Positions 31,071-37,387 of a stretch of DNA of 37,387 bases are shown one piece after another; positions within the stretch are counted from its first letter, which is position 1, and the number at the start of each line of letters is the position of its first letter. The notes beneath the pieces are model-generated. The model did not search any database and was not told the DNA's origin. It saw only the letters and a program-made list of their open reading frames with translations. This DNA is from Streptomyces sp. BR123 (GTDB taxonomy: Bacteria > Actinomycetota > Actinomycetes > Streptomycetales > Streptomycetaceae), in assembly GCF_013401435.1 (NCBI RefSeq), contig NZ_JACBGN010000045.1, positions 1 to 37,387 on the forward strand, given 5' to 3'. The translations under genes and the position numbers were made by a program.

Positions 31071-31607
31071 GTGGTGCGATCATCCGTGTTCCGTCTGCGC
31101 TCGGCCGCCTTGGCCCTGGCCGCCGCTTCGGCCTGCTTTGCCGGAGGCATCACCTCCGCGCAAGCCGCTCAGCCCGCGGCCGTTCCCGGCGGCGCGCACC
31201 AGTACCTCAACTCCGTCACCGGAAAATGCCTGGACGTCCGGGGCGAATCGCAGTACACGAATGCAGTCATTCAGCAATTCGATTGCAAGCGGGCTCTGAA
31301 TCAGCAGTTCGTCTCGCAGTTCACCGGTGCGGACACCACCACCCGGCTGCAGCCCCGCCACTCCGGCAAGTGTGTCAGCGCCCACGGCAACTGGGCCGGT
31401 TCCCTGGCCACGCAGCAGTTCTGCGGCGGGGGCACCCTCGAACGCTGGGAACTGGTCGACGTCGGCGGCGGCGCGGTGGTCATGAAGAACGCCTCGACGG
31501 GCCTGTGCCTGGACGACGCCGGGGCCGGCGGGGGCAGCCGACGCGAGGTCCGGCAGCACGTCTGCAACCACGGCGGCACACAGGCATGGTTCCGCCTGCC
31601 CGCCTGA
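31071..31607 (+). CDS. Secreted ricin-type beta-trefoil lectin
   Basis: This 178-residue protein has a signal peptide (basic start, hydrophobic ALALAAASACFAG, likely cleavage after ITSAQA) and a mature part made of a single ricin-B-like trefoil. The three lobes show GKCLDV, GKCVSA and GLCLDD with QQF/QRF/QAW-type ends, for example NQQFVSQF and TQAWFRL. It should bind carbohydrate outside the cell; there is no catalytic domain. GTG codons at 31071 and 31074 both follow TGGAG, and the first was kept. It is first in a run of three secreted-protein genes. Confidence 0.9.
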   Translation: MVRSSVFRLRSAALALAAASACFAGGITSAQAAQPAAVPGGAHQYLNSVTGKCLDVRGESQYTNAVIQQFDCKRALNQQFVSQFTGADTTTRLQPRHSGKCVSAHGNWAGSLATQQFCGGGTLERWELVDVGGGAVVMKNASTGLCLDDAGAGGGSRREVRQHVCNHGGTQAWFRLPA

Positions 31608-31619
31608 GCTTGCCGAGAA

Positions 31620-31637
31620 GCCGACGTCGAAGTCGGC
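31620..31637 (+). terminator. Weak hairpin after lectin gene
   Basis: GCCGAC and GTCGGC form a 6-base stem with loop GTCGAA, followed by AAAG. It lies 13 bases after the lectin stop and 28 bases before the next start. It may attenuate read-through and does not rule out co-transcription. Confidence 0.35.
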
Positions 31638-31664
31638 AAAGCAGTCATCAACCAGGGAGGACAT

Positions 31665-31910
31665 ATGCGTACCCACGCTTGGACCGCCGGCGCCGTGCTG
31701 GCACTGGCGCTTCTCGGAGGCGTGCACAGCGCCTCCGCCGCCACCCCGGTCGGCCCCGCAAAGCAAACGGCCGTCGCAGCAACGGCGCCCATACTCGTCG
31801 GGTACTACGGAACCAGCGAGGAGTGCTATGAAGCAGGCTCCATGATCGTCGGGGAGCACGGCTGCGTCTACAAGGGCGCCAAGGGCTGGGCTCTGTACGT
31901 CTTCCTCTAG
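31665..31910 (+). CDS. Small secreted two-cysteine protein
   Basis: This 81-residue protein has a clear signal peptide (MRTHAWTAGAVLALALLGG, cleavage near ASA-A at residue 25). The mature part of about 56 residues has two cysteines, in SEECYEAG and EHGCVYKG, that could form one disulfide, and ends in aromatic-rich GWALYVFL. No family was recognised. GGGAGG lies 6 bases before the ATG. It lies 57 bases after the lectin gene on the same strand, so the two may be expressed together. Confidence 0.85.
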   Translation: MRTHAWTAGAVLALALLGGVHSASAATPVGPAKQTAVAATAPILVGYYGTSEECYEAGSMIVGEHGCVYKGAKGWALYVFL

Positions 31911-32087
31911 CCTCGACGACACCGCCGACTGCCGGAATCCGGCAGGTGGGGCATCGAGGCCCGGCGTCTGCCGTCCTTGATGCCCCCACACCGTCGGCCT
32001 CGACCGCCGAGTCCTTCACGAAGCGTTTTCTCCGGGCCCTTTCGGGGTCCGGCGCCGTATCAGTCCGAGAAGACAGGGGAGATCTTC

Positions 32088-33197
32088 TTGATACCCGTGG
32101 TCCTTTCCGCGATGTTGTCCGTGATGGTGGCACCGTCCGCGTCCTCCGACGCCGGCGTCTCGATGTACGAACTGCCGCTTCTGGCAGGCCACACCAACAG
32201 TTCGGCTCAGGCGGTGAACGACGCCGGGGATGTCGTGGGGCTCTCCCTGGACGAGAACCAGGACGGTTATCTCGTGCGGTGGGGTGCCGATGGCTCCCTC
32301 ACCCCTTTGCAGGCCGTCGGCGGAGGGAAGGGCGGCCACGCGGTCAAGATCGTCGAAGACGGCACCGTGGCCGGATTCACCACCGCACCGGACGGTGTAC
32401 GGCATGCCGCCCGATGGGACGCGTCAGGTGTTCTCACCCGGCTTGAGCAGCCATCGGGCTACGTCAACGGCGAGGCCCAGGACATCAACAACTCCCGCGT
32501 GGCCGTCGGGCATCTCTCGACGGACAGTCATACGCGCCCCGTGCGCTGGGGCGCCGACGGCCGGGCGACCGTCCTGCGCCTGCCTCCGCAGGCGGACGGA
32601 GGCATGGCCACGGGGATCAACGAGTGGGGCGAGATCGCCGGCTACGTGTACGTGCCCGGAGAGAAGACCCGAGCCGTACGCTGGGACATCGCGGGCCGAG
32701 TCCATGACCTCGGCTCGCTCGGGGGCTCGTACAGCGAGCCGACCGCGATAAACGACCGCGGTACGGTGATCGGCCGGGCGACCGACGAGGCCGGGGCGTG
32801 GAAGGCTGTCCGTGCCTCACTCGGGAAGAAGGTCAAGGCCCTGCCGTCCCAGGGCGAGGGGGCGCGTTCAGCGACCGGCAACAACGTCGACGTCGTGGTG
32901 GCGAACGTCAAAGACCGCGCCGTGAGATGGGACGGAAACGACACCACTGAGCTCGAAGTCCTGCGTGGCACGGGCCGAGCCTTCGTCAAGGGCATCAATG
33001 ATGCGGGGACGAGCGTCGGCACCTCCGACGAGCGTGCCGTGACATGGGACGCGCAAGGACGGGTCACCGCGCTCCCCCTTCCCGCCGGCGTCGACAGGAC
33101 GCAGCCGATCGCGATCAACGCCACCGGCAGTGTTGCGGGCAACGTGGGCAGCTCGAAGAACTGGCCGGTTCGCTGGCGGGCCGTCATCTGGCGGTAA
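32088..33197 (+). CDS. HAF-repeat extracellular protein
   Basis: This protein of about 369 residues is built of repeats with motifs such as AVNDAGDVVGL, DINNSRVAVGH, INEWGEIAGYV, INDRGTVIGRA and INDAGTSVGT alternating with AVRWD. These are HAF (probable extracellular) repeats that form a beta-propeller. The start is uncertain. TTG at 32088 has GGGGAG 6 bases upstream and would begin with a hydrophobic LIPVVLSAMLSVMVA stretch, a weak signal. Longer starts near 31977 lack a ribosome site. It is probably secreted; function unknown. It is followed by a strong hairpin. Confidence 0.82.
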   Translation: MIPVVLSAMLSVMVAPSASSDAGVSMYELPLLAGHTNSSAQAVNDAGDVVGLSLDENQDGYLVRWGADGSLTPLQAVGGGKGGHAVKIVEDGTVAGFTTAPDGVRHAARWDASGVLTRLEQPSGYVNGEAQDINNSRVAVGHLSTDSHTRPVRWGADGRATVLRLPPQADGGMATGINEWGEIAGYVYVPGEKTRAVRWDIAGRVHDLGSLGGSYSEPTAINDRGTVIGRATDEAGAWKAVRASLGKKVKALPSQGEGARSATGNNVDVVVANVKDRAVRWDGNDTTELEVLRGTGRAFVKGINDAGTSVGTSDERAVTWDAQGRVTALPLPAGVDRTQPIAINATGSVAGNVGSSKNWPVRWRAVIWR

Positions 33198-33241
33198 GCG
33201 CCGACGCCTTCCTTCCCCGTCCGTGGCCGACCCTGTCGGCC

Positions 33242-33276
33242 GCGCCCGCCCGCGTGTGGTCCCGGCGGGCGGGCGC
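33242..33276 (+). terminator. Terminator hairpin after HAF gene
   Basis: GCGCCCGCCCGC (33242-33253) and GCGGGCGGGCGC (33265-33276) form a perfect 12-base stem with an 11-base loop, 45 bases after the HAF stop. There is no T-run. Confidence 0.65.
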
Positions 33277-33478
33277 TCGAGCACCGTTTGTGGCGGGGGT
33301 CGACCAGGCGACCCGGCCGACCGAGCACCGGGGCACGGCGTCGCACTGCGCATGAGAGCTGTGCCGTGCCGTGCAACGCTCCGGTGCACTCGATCGGCCC
33401 GCAACCATGGGCACATGCGCGGCGTGTGTTCCTGTGGGGCGGCTTTCGCCTGGCCCCGCAGTGAAGGTGGGGGGTGGG

Positions 33479-34231
33479 ATGGAGGAACCGACCAGAGACG
33501 CGGCCGCACTGACGGGACCGGACCCGAGGAGGACCCGGACGGTGGGAGCCCGTGTGGTGAGCGCGGTGTTCCGCCTCGTCATGGCTGCCCTGATCCTGCT
33601 TCTCGCCGTGCGCACGTATGAGGAGACGGCCGTGGCACTCGCGCGGTCGAACGGCTCGCTGCGCACGGCCGAGGCCACCGTCTCGAAGCTGACGTCGCAC
33701 ACGGAGTCGGGGAGAGCCGGCGGAGGCCAGGACGGCGGCAGCGGCAACTGGATCGTTCACACCGAGTACACGGTCGAACTGCGTGTCGGCGATGAGCTGA
33801 CGACGGTGGACGGCGTCCCGGACGCTGCCGCACACGGCCTTCGGGAGGGACAGCGGGTGACGGCGGGCCTGTGGCACGGGCGGGTCGTGGAAGTCGACGG
33901 GCGTGACGTGTGGCCCGGCTGGCACGCCGGCGGGTGGGACATCCCACTGTTCGTGCTGTACCCCCTGGTCATGGGGTATCTGATCGCCCTCGCCGTGGCC
34001 GCCTGCGCGCACCTGGCCTGCCGTGACGGCCGGGCGCGGCTGGAGCGGCAGGACAGGTCCGGGCCCTGGGTGCTCGGCTTCCTCGTCGCAGTGGCGGCCG
34101 TCTTCGTGCTCATCGTGTGCGCGGCTTTCGGGAACCGCCCCGCGTTCTGGCCTCTCGTTCCCGTCGCCGCCGGAACCGCGGCGGCGCTGGCGAGGCTGAG
34201 GGTGGTGGTCCGGCGGATCCGGTCGCAGTAG
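33479..34231 (+). CDS. Four-helix membrane protein of unknown function
   Basis: This 250-residue protein has one helix near the N-terminus (VVSAVFRLVMAALILLLAV), a soluble domain of about 100 residues (about 50-155) with WIVHTEYTVELRVGDELTTV, and three more helices (about 160-245). The layout resembles DUF3592-like actinobacterial membrane proteins, but the match is not firm. The ATG at 33479 follows AAGGTGGGGGG, and GTG 33461 is an alternative. No functional residues are visible, and the neighbours give no clear clue. Confidence 0.75.
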   Translation: MEEPTRDAAALTGPDPRRTRTVGARVVSAVFRLVMAALILLLAVRTYEETAVALARSNGSLRTAEATVSKLTSHTESGRAGGGQDGGSGNWIVHTEYTVELRVGDELTTVDGVPDAAAHGLREGQRVTAGLWHGRVVEVDGRDVWPGWHAGGWDIPLFVLYPLVMGYLIALAVAACAHLACRDGRARLERQDRSGPWVLGFLVAVAAVFVLIVCAAFGNRPAFWPLVPVAAGTAAALARLRVVVRRIRSQ

Positions 34232-34330
34232 CACGCAAGGCCCCGGCCATCCACTGCCGGACCGCGTCGGCGGGCCGCGGCCGAAGCGGGAACCCGGCTC
34301 ACCGTGATCGTGCACCGGCCGCGGGGGCTG

Positions 34331-35509
34331 TCATTCCGGGCTGCAGGGCCGGTTTCCGGTCTGCGAGTCCGACCACTGCTTTCCCGACGCCCGTCCGGGC
34401 TGTTCCCGGGCCTGGACGGTGGCGCACCGCACGGCAAGCACCGCGATGTCGTCGTCGAGCCTTCCGTCACTGTAGCGAACCAGGGCCCGATGAAGCCGGT
34501 CGAGCAGGTCTCGGGGCGGTGTCGGGCCTTGCTGGCGCATCCACTGCGGCAGTGGGAAGAACTCGCCGTCACGCCCCCTGGCCTCCGTGACACCGTCCGT
34601 GTAGAGCAGCAGCTGGTCGCCCGGGGCGAAGACGAGGGTGTCGACGCAGTAGTGGTCTCCGATGAGCGAGGCGAGGTTGAGGGGCGGAGACGCGATGGTG
34701 GGCTCCACGACACGGATCTGGCCGCGTCGTACGAGGAGGGGCGGGGGGTGTCCGCAGTTGAGAATCCTGACTCGGCCTCCGCCGTGCGGGATCTCGGCGA
34801 TGAGAGCGGTCGCGAAGCGCTCCGGCAGGTCCAGGGCGGGGAACGCCGAGCTGTGGCGGGAGATGCTGGCCTCCAGGCGATGGACGACGCCCCTCAGGTC
34901 GGGCTCGTCGTACACGGCCTCCCTGAAGCTGTTGGTCACCGCTGAGGCCGTCCCCACCGCGGACAGGCCCTTGCCGCGCACGTCGCCGATGAGCAGCCGG
35001 ACCCCGAACGGGGTGCCGACTGCTTCGTAGAAGTCTCCGCCGATCCGGGCCTGCTCCTGGGCCGCCAGGTAGAGCGCCTCGATCTCGACGTCCTCGATGC
35101 GGTGCGGCAGTGGGCGCAGCAGTACTTTCTGGGCCGCGTCGGCGACGAGCCGGACATGGAGGAGCGTCTTCTCCCGCTGGAGCCGGACATGGCTTGCGTA
35201 GGCGGCCGCCAAGGTGACCGCGATGATCGCAGCCGCCGTGTAGGGGGTCCCCAGGTCGGTGTAGGCGAAGCTCAGGCCGATCATGATCAGCAGGCAGAAC
35301 GTCCCCAGCAAGACGGTGGGGAGCACGGGCCACATCGCGGCAGCGAGGGCGGGTGCGGCAGGCAGGAGGCGGCTGAAGGCGAACTCCCTCGGTGTGGAGA
35401 ACGCCAAGGCGGTGATGAGGACGGTAACGATCACCGGTGAGAGCAGGGCGGCATCCCACTGACCGCCATGGAGAGGGCGTCGGCGGCTCGACCGTCTTGG
35501 CCTGATCAC
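34331..35509 (-). CDS. Membrane PP2C/SpoIIE-type phosphatase
   Basis: This protein of about 392 residues has three or four N-terminal membrane helices (about 20-125) and a C-terminal PP2C-type phosphatase domain. Catalytic metal-binding residues are visible in ARIGGDFYEAV, LLIGDVRGKGLSA, YTDGVTEARG and DDDIAVLAVR. These proteins usually dephosphorylate anti-sigma-factor antagonists and control stress or developmental sigma factors, matching the anti-sigma-type kinase elsewhere in the window. The start is uncertain: GTG 35509 or 35518 have no strong ribosome site. The C-terminal tail is extended and rich in Ser and Gln. Confidence 0.88.
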   Translation of the reverse strand: MIRPRRSSRRRPLHGGQWDAALLSPVIVTVLITALAFSTPREFAFSRLLPAAPALAAAMWPVLPTVLLGTFCLLIMIGLSFAYTDLGTPYTAAAIIAVTLAAAYASHVRLQREKTLLHVRLVADAAQKVLLRPLPHRIEDVEIEALYLAAQEQARIGGDFYEAVGTPFGVRLLIGDVRGKGLSAVGTASAVTNSFREAVYDEPDLRGVVHRLEASISRHSSAFPALDLPERFATALIAEIPHGGGRVRILNCGHPPPLLVRRGQIRVVEPTIASPPLNLASLIGDHYCVDTLVFAPGDQLLLYTDGVTEARGRDGEFFPLPQWMRQQGPTPPRDLLDRLHRALVRYSDGRLDDDIAVLAVRCATVQAREQPGRASGKQWSDSQTGNRPCSPE

Positions 35510-35722
35510 AGAAGGCACTATATCGGGGCACAGTACGCATCTGACTGTGGCGGGACCTGCCGCTCGTGCTCGGGTGAGCCTCCGCAGGCGGCCTTGCATG
35601 CGCCCGGTCAGCTCGAAAGAGGCCGCCGGCGCGGGCGGGCCCTCCTCCTCGCCCCGGCCCTCGCCGGCCGGCTCGCCGCCGGCGCCCTGCCGGCCTCCCC
35701 GCCCCGCCGGCTCCGAGGATGC

Positions 35723-36154
35723 TCAGTCGAGGCAGAACTCGTTGCCCTCGACGTCCTGCATCAGGATGCACGACTCGTTCTCGTCATCGGCGGGCAGGAG
35801 CCGCACGCGTACCGCACCGAGCGCGACCAGTCGTGCGCACTCGGCCTCCAGCGTGGCCAGGCGCTCTTGACCCACGAGTCCGGTGCCGGCCCGCACGTCC
35901 AGATGCAGCCGGTTCTTGCCGGCCTTGCCTTCGGGAACGCGCTGGAAGTACAGCCGCGGGCCCACACCTGAGGGATCAGTGCACGCGAACCAGGAACCCC
36001 GGTCCTCAGGGGGCAGTGAGCGATCGAACTCGTCCCACGTGGCAAAGCCCTCCGGCGGCGGTGCGACGTATCCCAGCACCTCACACCAAAAGCGAGCGAC
36101 GCGCTCAGGTTCTGTGCAGTCGAAGGTGACTTGGAACTGCTTGATCGATGCCAT
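35723..36154 (-). CDS. VOC-fold (glyoxalase-like) protein
   Basis: This 143-residue protein has two beta-alpha-beta-beta-beta modules of the vicinal-oxygen-chelate fold: an opening QFQVTFDCTEPERVARFW, a central LYFQRVPEGKAGKNRLHLDV, and the C-terminal LMQDVEGNEFCLD. The histidine in NRLHLDV and glutamate in GNEFC are typical metal-ligand positions. Such stand-alone proteins are often annotated glyoxalase/bleomycin resistance, but a specific function is not supported. It is not obviously in an operon. Confidence 0.88.
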   Translation of the reverse strand: MASIKQFQVTFDCTEPERVARFWCEVLGYVAPPPEGFATWDEFDRSLPPEDRGSWFACTDPSGVGPRLYFQRVPEGKAGKNRLHLDVRAGTGLVGQERLATLEAECARLVALGAVRVRLLPADDENESCILMQDVEGNEFCLD

Positions 36155-36308
36155 CGGCCCACCGTAGCAGGGGGGTTCGGGTGCTCATCTCCCGCTCGGA
36201 GTGCGCATGTCGGCGGGAGGAAGGCCCTTGCGTGCCGCTGCTGGGCCGTGCGGTCGCAGGCCGGGAACCGGTGTCGGTGCCACCACGGGGTTGCCCGCCG
36301 TTCCGGAC

Positions 36309-36328
36309 CGGCCCGCGGCCGCGGGCCG
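36309..36328. terminator. 20-base perfect palindrome between GPP34 and VOC genes
   Basis: CGGCCCGCGGCCGCGGGCCG is a perfect palindrome, 51 bases after the GPP34 stop on the minus strand. It can form a stable GC hairpin and may terminate that gene. There is no T-run. Confidence 0.4.
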
Positions 36329-36379
36329 CGACCGCCTTCCCCACCGTGGGCGGCACCGGACACCCCGCCGACGGTCGTG

Positions 36380-36991
36380 TCAGGGTGCGCGCCAGACGTT
36401 GGCGAAGGCCGCGCTCTCGAGGGACCGCCTCTGGCGTACGGCCTCCAGTTCCATCACCGCGTCGTGGACGACGGCCAGGACGGTCGTCACCACCTCGTCG
36501 CCGGGGTCCGGCTCGGGTTCGGCCCCGGACCGTCCGTCGTCGAGACCCACGGCCGAGGCGAGGACGGCGAGGACGGGCTCGTTCCGTTCCAGACGGTCGA
36601 CGGCACGCCGGCGGTCGGGCGTGTCGGCCGGTTCCACACGGTCGGCCCGGAACGGCGAGCGGCCGCCGCGCGTGCGCGTGAGCTGCCCGTCCTCCTCCAG
36701 GGCGGCCCGATAGGCAGCGGCGAGGTCGCGGCCCCGCCGCCACAACCAGTCCTCGACCCGCTCGTAGGGCGTCCGGCGGGTGAGGGCCGACGCCGCCTCG
36801 GCCAGGAGGCCATCGGCGGGGACCGGAGCCTCGCCCGGCACGATGCGGTCGCCGTCCAGGGTGGCGGCCCCCGCCCCGATCAGGTCGATGAGCTCCGCTC
36901 CAGCGAGGGCGAGCGACAGGTCGCCCTGTCCCACAGGGTGCTCCGACTCCGGGTCCATCGCGATGATGAACAGGTCTTTCGCGGTGCTCAT
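36380..36991 (-). CDS. GPP34 (GOLPH3-like) family protein
   Basis: This 203-residue protein begins STAKDLFIIAMDPESEHPVGQ and continues LSLALAGAELIDLI, typical of the GPP34 family whose eukaryotic members (GOLPH3/Vps74) bind phosphatidylinositol-4-phosphate on Golgi membranes. Actinobacteria carry many short relatives of unknown function. The RVEDWLWRRGRD and RADRVEPADTPDRRRAVDRL segments follow the family pattern. The ATG at 36991 has GGGAG 8 bases upstream; a longer open frame lacks a site. It may associate with membranes, but that is not shown by the sequence. Confidence 0.85.
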   Translation of the reverse strand: MSTAKDLFIIAMDPESEHPVGQGDLSLALAGAELIDLIGAGAATLDGDRIVPGEAPVPADGLLAEAASALTRRTPYERVEDWLWRRGRDLAAAYRAALEEDGQLTRTRGGRSPFRADRVEPADTPDRRRAVDRLERNEPVLAVLASAVGLDDGRSGAEPEPDPGDEVVTTVLAVVHDAVMELEAVRQRRSLESAAFANVWRAP

Positions 36992-37387
36992 GTACGACTC
37001 CCGTCGCAGACATCGACCATGGTGTGCGCCGCCGACTGTCCGACCCGCGTTCCGGACGGGCGCGGTGGCGGCGGCCGTGACGATCAGTATCCCTCCGAGG
37101 ACGCACGACCGACGGCAGCCGCCCCTGGCCCGCATCAGACCACCGGCGGACAGCTCACCGCGACGGAACCCGCCCTCGGCTCAGCCATGTCGGGCCGAGC
37201 CGGCCTGAGCCCCCACGGGCGCGCCGTGGCCGCACTCCGGTCGGCTTCCAGACCCGGGGACCTGGCCAGGAAGGTTGCCGAACGTCGCGGGCCTTGACCG
37301 CCGGGGCTGAGCTGCACGTACTGCTTCGGCGGCCCTGGAGGGGAGCGGCGGCGGGGCCTTGCGACGTCGGCGGCGGGCGTGCGGGCG
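36992..37387. other. Right end, no gene recognised
   Basis: About 400 bases at the right edge contain only frames with low-complexity content and no ribosome site or domain. The promoter of the GPP34 gene should lie at its left end. A gene could begin beyond the window. Confidence 0.4.

Overview
The window looks like chromosomal DNA from a Streptomyces-like actinomycete. Base composition is very GC-rich, codons almost always end in G or C, GTG starts and ATGA/GTGA stop-start overlaps are common, and the gene content (HisKA_3 two-component systems, ATP-binding anti-sigma and PP2C proteins, secreted ricin-type lectin, HAF-repeat protein, GPP34 protein, NB-ARC/TPR protein) is typical of that group. 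Functions below come from motifs read by eye; no database search was possible.

Left part (1-6235): a translationally coupled minus-strand trio encodes a P450 with an N-terminal membrane anchor, a cupin and a soluble P450. It may be the edge of a natural-product cluster. It is followed by a decayed ArsR-like regulator remnant, an AI-2E family membrane protein and a small ATP-binding anti-sigma-type kinase. Next (6446-13658) comes a minus-strand redox operon: the FAD subunit of a molybdenum hydroxylase, a fused [2Fe-2S]-molybdopterin subunit and a membrane protein with tandem ABM domains. A cytosolic beta-propeller gene diverges from a LysR-type regulator over a repeat-containing intergenic region.

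Middle (13898-23884): a small helical protein and an NB-ARC/TPR (NLR-like STAND) protein form a pair that share a short Gly/Ala/Asn-rich motif, at the C-terminus of the first and the N-terminus of the second. This matches the layout of amyloid-signalling effector/NLR pairs and is the best candidate here for an uncharacterised system. A degenerate histidine-phosphatase-fold protein follows, divergent from two consecutive two-component systems (gene order RR-HK, then HK-RR) and a membrane-anchored alpha/beta hydrolase.

Right part (24237-37387): a three-gene coupled operon encodes a membrane-anchored solute-binding-like protein, a lipoprotein that fuses a solute-binding domain to a VWA domain, and a membrane-anchored protein of unknown function. 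A small secreted transglycosylase with a long structured leader and a strong terminator comes next. Then come a third two-component system (minus strand), a run of secreted proteins (ricin-type lectin, 81-residue two-cysteine protein, HAF-repeat protein), a four-helix membrane protein, a SpoIIE/PP2C phosphatase, a VOC-fold protein and a GPP34 protein. No tRNA, rRNA, intact insertion sequence or CRISPR array was seen.
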